Positions 1-6,644 of a stretch of 12,457 nucleotides of DNA are shown here, in pieces. Position 1 is the stretch's first letter, and each line of letters begins with the position of its first letter. A model generated the notes under the pieces. It was not told the DNA's origin. It saw only the letters and a program-made list of their open reading frames with translations, and made no database searches. The DNA comes from Cytidiella melzeri (taxonomy: Eukaryota; Basidiomycota; Agaricomycetes; Polyporales; Irpicaceae), in the NCBI GenBank assembly GCA_022592445.1, contig JABYQR010000679.1:1-12457 (forward strand), written 5' to 3'. The translations under genes were made by a program, and so were the position numbers.

Positions 1-300
1 TGGCCGAAACTCAGAGCTGTCCACACTTGGCTACAAGCTCTCACAGAGCTCAAAGAAATCCTTAACTGCGCAGACCCCAATCACTGTTGCGCATTGCTCC
101 ACCTCGTCAACAAGGTCAACCACTTCCTCAATCGACTTGACAACCTTGCACCAGTCACCGCCGATCGCAAGTGGCAACTCCTAGACCGGGGGTGCAAAGC
201 AATAGGAAAAGTTTCTTTTGAGCAGCTCCGTAAAAACTACAGCAAAGGTTTTGCGCAGCTAAACGTAGTCAATAGAGATAGCTACTTTGAGTGGATCTAG
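1..300 (+). CDS. Unrecognised open frame, 5' end outside the window
   Basis: The frame is open from base 1 to a TAG at 298-300, about 99 codons, so the true start lies to the left; the first internal ATG-like start is near 94. The visible protein is mixed alpha-helical in character with many Leu, Asn and Lys residues (for example KVNHFLNRLDNLAP and SFEQLRKNYSKGF). I do not recognise a domain. It overlaps the start of the gag frame by a few bases and is on the same strand, so it may be a piece of the same retroelement's leader or of an older element next to it. It could also be the 3' end of a host exon. The lack of stops over 300 bases with sensible composition is the only support for coding. 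Confidence 0.35.
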   Translation, partial: WPKLRAVHTWLQALTELKEILNCADPNHCCALLHLVNKVNHFLNRLDNLAPVTADRKWQLLDRGCKAIGKVSFEQLRKNYSKGFAQLNVVNRDSYFEWI

Positions 301-322
301 AGAGTCCACAGTTTTGCCCACC

Positions 323-1326
323 ATGTTCTGTAATAACTGTGTCCATTGCTTCGATTCAAACACAGTCACAGACAATCACTTTTACGGAGGCCTATTCTAT
401 GGGTGTGACAACCAACTGTGTCCAAATCGATACACTCAGGCAGACTCCACTGAAGCTGTCAACAGCAAATACTACGCTGAGCACCACCAGACACCCAACA
501 AAGAGAACTTACACCTCATCACATCACAAGACATGGACCCTAACCAGGACCAGCAGAAGGCTGCTCCCACCGCCGCCCCAGCTGCCGCTGCCAACTTGAG
601 CGCACAGGACATCCTCAATATATTCTGTATCCTGACACAGAGAATGGTAAACCTCACCAATCAAGTTGCTGCTCTGGCAGCTGTACAACCCACAGCAACT
701 GCCGCGGCTACCCATGCCTCCCGGGAATGGAGTATCATTGAAAAACCGGTCTCCTTTAAGGGGAAAACTTCGTCAGAAGCAAGGCTTTTCCGCTATGCTT
801 TCATTGTCTGGGCCTAGAACTAGAGAAAGGTGTTCTTCCAGCAAGACACCCAAGGACAGGTCCGGCTGGACAACAACGGTGTGAGGATCTTTGATCCTCA
901 CAAACTCATCACCAGTGCTCTGTCATTCATGCAGGACAACACCACTAACTGGGCTCGTCCTCATATTGACTTGCAAACAGCAAACCAGCTTTTGACAACA
1001 GCTGGGATACATTCGTCGAGGCTTTCAAAGGCAAATTCAAGCCTATAGATGCTGTCATGGGGGCCAAGACAAAAATTGCCAACATGAAGCAAGGCAATGA
1101 GACTTTTGCCGCCCACATCTCCAGGTTTGAGACATGGGCCCCTCGTACTGGCTGGAGCCAGCAGAACCTCTTCAATAGCCTCAAGTTGAGCTTGAGCACC
1201 GAGTACTTGCAACGCCTCTTGTACTTCTAAACTTGCACCACTACCTACAATGCACTCAATGACCAGTGCAAGGCGGTTGATGCACATCTCAGACAAGGAC
1301 CCCTGGTACCGGGTCTGTACTCCTAA
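323..1326 (+). pseudogene. gag: Decayed Ty3/gypsy-type retrotransposon gag
   Basis: One frame runs from 287 to a TAG at 815-817, is interrupted again by TAG at 821-823, then stays open to about 990, where a one-base shift in a T run (990-993) moves it by one. The shifted frame runs to TAA at 1228-1230 and on to TAA at about 1326. The best start is the ATG at 323, in a strong CCCACCATG context; a second candidate is the ATG at 533, before an Ala/Pro-rich, Gln-rich leader. The core matches the retrotransposon gag capsid fold by its pattern: SALSFMQDNTTNWARPHID, then a WDTFVEAFKGKF helix, KTKIANMKQGN, and FETWAPRTGWSQQNLFNSLK. This family packages element RNA into virus-like particles. No zinc knuckle, protease, reverse transcriptase or integrase is visible downstream, so it is a truncated copy. 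Family assignment rests on remembered motif patterns. Confidence 0.72.
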
Positions 1327-1501
1327 CACTGCTGTGGAAACATATGGTGTGCTATGGTGCGATGCTCTACAATGTTCCACAATGTTCCAGCACCTTCTAT
1401 GATCATGTGACCAGTCTCTCACATGTACTTGATCACATGCAGGAGCCATGTGCCATCAATAAGATAAGATAAGGAAAAGAAAAGAAAAGGAAAAAGTATG
1501 C
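1327..1501. other. Non-coding gap with purine-rich tract and 10-bp tandem
   Basis: No coding frame can be supported here. The stretch holds a tandem pair of ACAATGTTCC at about 1372-1391 and a 37-base A/G-rich run at about 1459-1498 built from AAGAT and GAAAA units. The purine run could be a decayed polypurine tract of a + strand retroelement, but no LTR start follows it, so I treat it only as simple sequence. Confidence 0.5.
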
Positions 1502-2137
1502 ATGTTCGTGACAGTAAGTACACTTGACAACATGCATATCATCTACACTAACTTCCAAACATTTGCAGACCTTCATCAAGGAGTCTCCGTAAAGGTTCAA
1601 GCTCAATTGTGTCATCTTGCACTCCATGAAGAAGTGGAGAACAATCTGGACCATTGTAAGCAATGCCATGACCCACCACCAATTGGATATCAAGGCCACG
1701 GTGAGTTGCACTGTTCAATCAACATGGCTTGGTGGTCACTAACCTTACACTACAGATTGCCACTTCTCTCATTGCAAGCACAGACAAAAACAAGCTGTGC
1801 TAAGGGGCACAAGATATCATGGCCCTGGTCAGCAAGATTGTGCCTGAATACATCAGCACGGACTGCTCGTACTACATTTGCTTTGCTTTTCTCATAAGTC
1901 CTCTCGCTCATGAGGGAAGTTTTCCCTGCTAACCTCAATCTGCAGTGCCAGTGCTATCTCAAGCATTGTGAACTTCAAGCCCACACCACTGCCAAAGGTG
2001 CAAGCAGTGCTGCTGGGCCTTCAAAGAAGGATGGCAGCTACTGGAAGTACGTCAACAATGAGCTCCAGAAGGAGAATGTCCGGCTCAAGGCCAAGTTGGC
2101 ATCCAATGCGCAGGCCACGATGCTTCTCAAAGAGTGA
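1502..2137 (+). pseudogene. Unrecognised frameshifted coding remnant
   Basis: Two adjoining pieces look coding. In one frame about 1815-1920 reads as a coherent helical segment (ALVSKIVPEYISTDCSYY, then FLISPLAHEGSFP). A one-base shift near 1925 moves into the frame ending at TGA 2135-2137, which reads ANLNLQCQCYLKHCELQAH and then a Lys/Glu/Leu-rich coiled-coil-like tail (YWKYVNNELQKENVRLKAKL). A further open stretch, 1502-1897, lies in another frame and may be only partly real. I recognise no domain. The tail suggests a structural or DNA-associated host protein, or an element-encoded protein captured with the gag to its left. Strand is supported by continuity of sense across the shift; function is unknown. 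Confidence 0.4.
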
Positions 2138-2290
2138 GTCAATGCTAAATCTTAGCGGCACAGTTACTAAAAGAGTCACTAGGTACTTCAACAACTGCCT
2201 CAAAGCTGGCTTGCATATAACAACAGATATGTCAAAAAGGCAGGGTTGTGTGTGCTGCTAAGACCTAACAACACTGTCAGACCTCTGAGT

Positions 2291-2391
2291 ACCTACGACA
2301 CGAGCGTCAAGCGAGTGAGCCCAAGGTGTGAAGGAAGAGAGCACAATGGTAATATAACTGTACCTAAGACACAAGGGTTGAGCGAGTGAGC
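2291..2391. repeat. Pair of 30-bp imperfect direct repeats
   Basis: Copies at 2291-2320 and 2362-2391 (period 71) match at 25 of 30 positions and both end in the identical GCGAGTGAGC. They lie outside any gene. Their role is unknown; they may be a decayed tandem duplication. Confidence 0.55.
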
Positions 2392-2473
2392 TAAGTACAG
2401 GATCAGCATATGTACATACTTGTTAGGGCTTGATACATGTGCGCAAGGACTACCTGATGCGCAAGCATCCTGT

Positions 2474-2495
2474 GGCCAGATCAGTAGATCTGGCC
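2474..2495. other. Perfect 9-bp hairpin, possible Helitron 3' terminal hairpin
   Basis: GGCCAGATC and GATCTGGCC pair perfectly around the four-base loop AGTA. On the + strand a TTTT run follows at 2496-2499, and CTGA with a following T lies at 2507-2511, 11 bases past the stem. That spacing is what is known for Helitron 3' ends (hairpin, about 10-12 nt, CTRR, then target T). The identifiable Helitron, however, is on the minus strand, where the stem is followed eight bases later by CTTG instead. It could thus be the end of a different + strand element, a decayed end of the minus-strand one, or chance. Confidence 0.45.
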
Positions 2496-2644
2496 TTTTA
2501 CTCGTACTGATTAGATAGTGGGCCAGCGCCCATCGTGAGAAAATAGCATACCGCATATAGTATTACTACGCAGTAGCAGATCTCAGTATTTAGGACTAGC
2601 GTTAGCAGGGCCGGCAAGCGGCAAGTACAATTCCTGAGACTTGA

Positions 2645-2755
2645 TACATTTCTCACAATATCATAAATATCAGTAAATCAGAATTCAATATCACGCATGT
2701 TATACATTTCTCACAATATCATAGATATTAATAAATTAGATATCATTATTGCACA
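2645..2755. repeat. 58-bp AT-rich tandem duplication
   Basis: Copy one starts at 2645 and copy two at 2703. The first 38 bases (beginning TACATTTCTCACAATATCAT) differ at only four positions; the rest is more diverged. It lies just beyond the stop of the Helitron frame and is not coding. Confidence 0.65.
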
Positions 2756-2761
2756 GGTATC

Positions 2762-4132
2762 TTAAACATCACAAGTTGTGCAAATTGCTACAGTACTGGT
2801 ATGACCGTGTTTTGCTGTTGCCAACATGTTGCAGTTTACACCATTCATGTTTTCATCATATTCATTATGTCTACCTGTACTTATACCATCGTGGAACCAC
2901 AGATCTCCGTTATCACTGACTATACGAGATGTGTAGTGATTATTTCCGTAGTAAATGATGCCACGCAGTTTGTAATTGTATCCACTAACTTAATAACATG
3001 TTGAAACCTGACAACCAGTTCTTCCTATATACACATTGCAATGAGCGGTGGCGCATTATCAAATTTGTACATATTTTACATTACGCTGTGACAGTCACTG
3101 CATTTCTTTCTAGACTTTGTTCTCAATAGAGCTGTCATCCATGCAGATGCAATTTGAGCATTACACGTTCCTGCTCGTTTTGCTTTATTCCTCCATGCAG
3201 ACTTTGTAGATTGCCACATTAGAGAGTTGGAAAATAAGCTAGAAGATTTTTCATTTCGACATACAATGCAGTACACAGTTTTGACAATATGGCTAACATC
3301 AGGTTTGAGTAGAAATTCATGTAATTCTGTAACATTATTGCCTGTTGTACTGATTGAGAACATACTTGGATCTTTACAATGAAATGCAAGCTGTATACAG
3401 TCTCAAGCTTTATCTATATCATCTGAGTCAAGATCTACACCTTCAAACATGTCACAAAATATTTTTAAATATTCATTTGTTGTTGATGTCAATTTACACC
3501 ATTCTGGTAATTTCTCTTTTTGAAATGCAATCTTGTAATCTCATCTAGCAATGCTAACTCTTGGAACTCCTGTCTCAAATATCCAGACAATCCCCCAGTC
3601 ATGTGTTTATCTGAGAAATCTTGAGCAATAAGAGTACCCTAGTATGTTGAACCTCTTAATAAGCCAGTATATATAGACTGGTGACTGCGACAATTGTGTA
3701 TGTCGACAACATGTACTTCCTTGTCCGACCTTGGGATGTGTAGTCCATCATGCCAAACTTTACTATTACTGGCACTTATACACGGTTTATAGTTCTTCCA
3801 ATGCCATCAGTGTGCTGACAAATCACGTTTATATGTTCTGCTGTGACAGGTTCTACATCAGGTTCCAATCCATCTAGTTTGATTGGTATTGGTGGTGAAG
3901 TTAGCTTTACAAACAACACATCTAATGTGCTGTGATTTGTGTCTATAGGCTGAGATTTCCACCCAACTACAACACCTTCTGCTCCATTAGTCACACCACA
4001 CTCTGTTGCTTTGTTCTTCTTAATCATAATAGGCATTCCTATACAAATACCTAATTTGCCAGGATGGTTTCCAGTATTGCTTGGAGGCAATGACCAAAAC
4101 ACAGCTTGATCATGTGGACAAAGGCAGTTGTT
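2762..4132 (-). pseudogene. Helitron helicase, motifs V-VI plus C-terminal peptidase-like domain
   Basis: Reading down from 4132: HDQAVFWSLPPS, then LGICIGMPIMIKKNKATEC (around 4000-4060), the segment that precedes the last Pif1 motifs in Helitron helicases. A TAA near 3776 and a one-base shift follow. Motif V reads DYTSQGRTR (3719-3745) and motif VI HQSIYTGL (3660-3683), then a TAG and LRQEFQELALLDEIT (about 3536-3580). After a likely internal deletion near 3485-3500 comes a C-terminal domain: a VYCIVCRNE zinc-ribbon-like pair (about 3250-3276), a matching CSDC pair near 3095, APPLIAMCI near 3030, and a His box HYTSR (2924-2938) with WFHDG (2885-2899), ending at TAA 2762-2764. The His box and trailing Trp/Asp resemble papain-fold ubiquitin-protease-like enzymes, which I infer from pattern alone. 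Confidence 0.72.
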
Positions 4133-4992
4133 ACAAACGGTCTTCACACCCTATTATTATTTTCCTTTACTTCTTCGATTACCTTGATAACCAGTTATCT
4201 TCTTTACAATTGCCTTGACGATCCAACTCGTCTATCCTCCATCATTCCCTGATCCACATCGCCTCTGTTCAACACGGACTATTATGTTATCAGTTGCCTT
4301 CTGATGTCCATTCAAACCTCGGACCTAACTCCGATTGGTTACCATTGCTTTGGTTCAACCCTCGGCCTTTCCATACCTCCGTTACCACTCCATCGGGTCC
4401 AACCCCGCCTATCCCCTGTTTCGGATCCAACTCCGTCTATCCTCTGTTTTGGGTTCAACCCCTTCTCCATTGATCTCTGCCTCATGTTCCCCCTTTCTAT
4501 TGTTCCTTGTTTCCGCACCTTGACGGTCTTTTCTCTCATTGGCTTTCCAGAGTAGTGGCTGTTCTCTGTGCATTGTTCTTCCTTTCTGTTTCTCCAATTT
4601 GCTACCACTACCTCGGACTGGTCCAAAAGTAGTTAGGTCAACATGTATAAATAGCCGTTAGACATGGGGCTAGAACCTCAGTCTATCCACTTCGTATCAA
4701 TATTCCTTCTATCAAACCATCATCTGTCTGCCACTGTGCTTGACAGCGACCGCGCGGCCTAGACCATCATCAGACCTTGAGTGTAGCTACACCAAGGGGT
4801 TCTGACCTGACAAGTTGTCCCTTGACGATAGTCGGTCTTAACAGCAGTCAGTATTCCGTGATGGATCTGCTTTTGTTTTACGGATCTTGGTCAAAAGCTT
4901 TGTCTCATCATTGTTGAAGCTATAACGATCTACAGAGTAAAAATAACTCAGAGTTTGATGGGCCTCTTGAGAGAATTGTTCTGCTCCTCTGT
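4133..4992. other. Non-coding block with TATA box and 28-bp imperfect repeats
   Basis: Pyrimidine-rich on the + strand. Between 4396 and about 4468 there are two clear imperfect copies and a partial third of a roughly 28-base unit starting GG(T/A)(T/C)C(C)AAC; single degenerate copies occur on either side. A TATAAATAG box lies at 4646-4654 (+). The combination would fit the U3/R part of a + strand LTR, but I cannot find LTR ends or a partner copy, and no open frame here has protein-like composition. Confidence 0.4.
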
Positions 4993-5134
4993 TGTCGCGG
5001 AGCGACTGCTGCTATACTGCTAAACCCTAAACAAGGGCAGAGAAGAGGGGGAGGGGAAGTGGAAGTGGATCTCCAACGACGACAACAAGGTCAAAGTCGA
5101 TGATAAGCAGGCAAGCAGGCTCAGAGGCCGGATA

Positions 5135-5216
5135 CTGGCAGTGCAAATGACGAAGTTAATATCATGCTTTTACTAGGTTACATTGAGTAACTCACCTGGC
5201 AGTGCAAATGACGAAG
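5135..5216 (-). repeat. 21-bp perfect direct repeat framing a 61-nt intron-like unit
   Basis: CTGGCAGTGCAAATGACGAAG is present exactly at 5135-5155 and again at 5196-5216 (period 61). On the minus strand the first-read copy ends in CAG and is followed by GTGAGT (5195-5190), and the second copy ends in GCCAG at 5135. Bases 5195 to 5135 therefore have the form of a 61-nt intron with a TTAAC branch-like site near 5158. The repeat itself is certain; splicing is inferred. Confidence 0.8.
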
Positions 5217-5251
5217 AGGTCAAGATGCAGAACCAGGGAGGGTAAGGGGTA

Positions 5252-5260
5252 CTATATATA
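5252..5260 (-). promoter_or_regulatory. TATA box of the candidate minus-strand LTR
   Basis: The minus strand reads TATATATAG here, downstream of the minisatellite region and upstream of the leader with the intron-like repeat. Position and sequence fit a retroelement core promoter; the start site would be expected about 25-30 bases further on, near 5225. Confidence 0.45.
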
Positions 5261-5297
5261 CTGTGTCTGGGTGGTCTGTGCACCAGTTCCCACACTA

Positions 5298-5391
5298 GGG
5301 ACTGGAGTAACTGTGGGGCTGGAGTAACAATAGAACAATAAGGGACCAGGGTAACTGTCAAGGACCTGAGTAACTGTCAAGGACCAGGGTA
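5298..5391. repeat. 19-bp minisatellite
   Basis: Units of the form GGACCAGGGTAACTGTCAA lie at 5343-5361 and 5362-5380 with a partial unit at 5381-5391. Two more diverged relatives (GGACTGGAGTAACTG and GGGCTGGAGTAACAA) precede them from about 5298. The repeat lies in the U3-like part of the candidate LTR. Confidence 0.7.
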
Positions 5392-5395
5392 CATA

Positions 5396-5590
5396 GAACA
5401 ATAGGACTAGAACAATAGACAATAGAACAATAGCATCAGGAACAATAGAACAATAGGAACTGGGGGAATCCCTAACAATAGACAAAAGACAATAGACGGA
5501 AGACAATAGGACAATAAGACAATAGGACAATAAGAACTGGGGGAATCCCTGGGGAATCCCTATCAATGGAAGTTGAACAATAGAACAATA
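5396..5590. repeat. ACAATAG short tandem/interspersed repeats
   Basis: The heptamer ACAATAG or close variants recurs more than a dozen times, often as (GA)ACAATAG doublets. It is interrupted by copies of GGGGGAATCCCT (about 5462-5473, 5537-5548, and again directly after). The read is CTATTGT on the minus strand, the sense of the candidate LTR. Such arrays expand by slippage and can act as LTR enhancers, but no function is shown here. Confidence 0.75.
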
Positions 5591-5664
5591 GCCTAGGTTG
5601 ATCTGGAACCGCTCCAGATTGAGTCTAGGGTTTGGGTCTGGACTATTGATCAATAAGGCAGGAT

Positions 5665-5690
5665 GTCACGTGACCCGGGTTAGGGTTAGG
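5665..5690. promoter_or_regulatory. E-box palindrome beside telomere-like TTAGGG repeats
   Basis: GTCACGTGAC (5665-5674) is a perfect 10-bp palindrome containing CACGTG, the bHLH-type binding core. It is followed directly by GGGTTAGGGTTAGG (5677-5690), just over two telomeric units. Both lie 70-95 bases inside the 5757 end of the candidate LTR. Binding is inferred from the core only. Confidence 0.35.
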
Positions 5691-5757
5691 TCCGGTAACA
5701 CTCCTAGCCAGAAAATAAGCGCTCTAGATAGGCGCCTAAGGCTGTAAACTTGTGACA

Positions 5758-6256
5758 TTGTTGGAAAAATCCGGTCTCTGTTGGACTATCCATGTCATCT
5801 GTCATTGAATTTATCTCTACTTGCATTGTAAGATGTTATAGTTAACACGTTACGGAACATAGTATTTGGCCACTTTCGTCAATGTTTTTGAAATACCAGC
5901 TATTCTAGTTCGCAGAAGAGTGTTATCTTCTTTGGTACAAGACTTGCATCTTAAGTTTTCTAGCAAAATGCAGAATTGTGCATCTTCATCTATCTGTGAA
6001 TTTTGTCTCATGTTGGTGTGTAAGATGACCGCAGTGGTAAACTGATGCCATATTGCTTTACCTAAAGCAGCCTGCTGATCCTTAAGAGACTGTGCTGCAG
6101 ATAACAGACTGAACAGTACTTGAATAGAGGGTGTTTCCTGTTGATAATGGGGGAAGCTGTGCAAAGTCTCCCGCAAAGATGACATGTTTCCCTCCAAATG
6201 GTTCAGTCTCATTTTCCAAGGCCATACACATTTGTCCGCTGATATTGTATAAGTTG
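5758..6256 (-). pseudogene. Helitron helicase, motifs III-IV segment
   Basis: From 6256 down, one frame reads LYNISGQMCMALENETEPFG and then motif III, GDFAQLPP (6148-6171), followed by STGNTLYSS. A frameshift near 6100 leads into SLKDQQAALGKAIWHQFTT and NMRQNS (5997-6014), the conserved step after motif III in Helitron Pif1 helicases. A further shift near 5850 leads to FRNVLTITSYNASRDKFND at about 5795-5851; weaker similarity may continue to 5758. The frame continues directly from the segment ending at 7768 when the copia-type element and one AGTTG copy are skipped, which fixes the order of insertion. The helicase would unwind DNA during rolling-circle transposition; this copy is dead. Confidence 0.78.
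6252..6256. repeat. Left target-site duplication AGTTG
   Basis: The five bases before the 5' LTR are AGTTG and are repeated exactly at 7763-7767 after the 3' LTR. A 5-bp duplication is normal for LTR-element integration, and removal of one copy restores the helicase frame. Confidence 0.9.
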
Positions 6257-6483
6257 TGCTGTTAATTTAGGTTTTCCCGCTTTTTTGTTTGTATCCGCTT
6301 GTTCCCGCCGCCCGCCTTTCCGTCATTCCACGCGGATTACTCACTTTGACATCCCCGTTTCGACCTATCTGTTTCTCTAAAATATTATCAAAACCCTGTA
6401 TTTTTGTAGTTGTCTAATAACATTGAGTTCCCTTATTTTCGAGCCCCCTCCCGTGCGCGCATCAAAACCCTGCATTTACAACA
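6257..6483 (+). repeat. 5' LTR of the gag-only element
   Basis: Begins TGCTGTTAATTT and ends TTTACAACA (TG...CA). It aligns without gaps to 7536-7762, with 11 differences by my count: seven transitions, about half at CpG/TpG positions, and four transversions. A TAAAATATTA stretch near 6376 may serve as its TATA element. Confidence 0.9.
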
Positions 6484-6495
6484 GGTTATGAGCCC
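6484..6495 (+). other. Primer binding site matching the anticodon arm of tRNA-Met
   Basis: GGTTATGAGCCC begins directly after the LTR. Its complement, GGGCTCATAACC, has the form of the initiator-tRNA-Met anticodon arm, with the CAT anticodon followed by AA. That implies priming by a tRNA fragment cut in the anticodon loop, as known for Drosophila copia and yeast Ty5, rather than by an intact tRNA 3' end. Confidence 0.65.
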
Positions 6496-6533
6496 CGCAC
6501 TCTAGGCGCACACCCTCTCGATTTTCATCTTGC

Positions 6534-6621
6534 GGCGACAGTAGCTCGGCATTGCGCCCTTACGCCGAACCTCTCTTATTCTGGGCGACATTACGTCAGC
6601 ATTACGCTCTTAGGCCACCGT
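6534..6621 (+). repeat. Imperfect 38-bp tandem in the element leader
   Basis: Copies at 6534-6571 and 6584-6621 (period 50) share the skeleton GGCGACA.TA..TC.GCATT.CGC.CTTA.GCC. They lie between the primer site and the gag ATG, where retroelement packaging signals usually sit. The role is inferred from place only. Confidence 0.6.
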
Positions 6622-6644
6622 ATCAATATCAAATCTTATTCATC

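Larger units (their letters stand above)
2138..2761. other. Gene-free stretch between the left remnants and the Helitron
   Basis: No reading frame here resembles a protein. The stretch holds a 30-bp imperfect direct repeat (2291-2320 and 2362-2391), a perfect hairpin (2474-2495) and a 58-bp AT-rich tandem (2645-2755), each listed separately. Because the minus-strand Helitron reading frame ends at 2762, this region is the likely 3' untranslated part and terminal region of that element, but I cannot fix its boundary. Confidence 0.5.
4129..5757 (-). mobile_element. Insertion splitting the Helitron, LTR-retrotransposon-like
   Basis: Helitron coding stops near 5758 and resumes near 4132, so about 1.6 kb was inserted. 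No transposase, gag or pol frame is visible. The block contains promoter and repeat structures typical of LTRs in both halves. Outer ends read TGTTACAA (from 4129) and, on the other strand from 5757, TGTCACAA: a 7/8 inverted match with TG...CA form. TTGTT also occurs at 4128-4132 and 5758-5762 and could be a 5-bp target duplication, but that choice leaves the left end without a canonical TG. A composite of partial LTRs is the simplest reading; the exact ends are uncertain. Confidence 0.5.
4993..5757 (-). repeat. Candidate minus-strand LTR (about 765 bp)
   Basis: On the minus strand it starts TGTCACAAG at 5757 and could end in GCGACA at 4993, the TG...CA form of LTRs. About 85 bases in is the palindrome GTCACGTGAC (5665-5674), next to telomere-like repeats. 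A minisatellite-rich U3-like part follows, then a TATATATAG box (5252-5260) and a leader containing a candidate intron. The order distal elements, TATA box, leader is what an LTR promoter looks like. No second copy is in the window, so it may be a solo or truncated LTR; the inner end is a guess based on the CA terminus. Confidence 0.45.

Noticed and set aside
961..1449. Minus-strand 162-codon open frame
   Set aside because: It is antisense to the gag capsid region, which has family motifs on the plus strand.
2474..2499. Intrinsic bacterial terminator
   Set aside because: Stem plus T run fits by shape, but spliced genes and retroelements show the DNA is fungal.
2801..3004. Plus-strand hydrophobic 67-codon frame
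   Set aside because: It is the reverse complement of the Helitron His-box region; the hydrophobic look comes from AT-rich antisense sequence.
3354..3548. Plus-strand 64-codon open frame
   Set aside because: It is the complement of the Helitron C-terminal segment, which has recognisable motifs on the minus strand.
4339..4626. Minus-strand basic 95-codon frame
   Set aside because: The Arg/Lys/Gly richness follows from the imperfect 28-bp repeats, and a shifted frame is equally open.
5396..5590. CRISPR array
   Set aside because: Repeats are 7-8 bases with no regular spacers, and the window is eukaryotic.
5677..5690. Chromosome end or telomere healing from TTAGGG units
   Set aside because: Only about two units, inside an LTR-like block and flanked by unrelated sequence on both sides.
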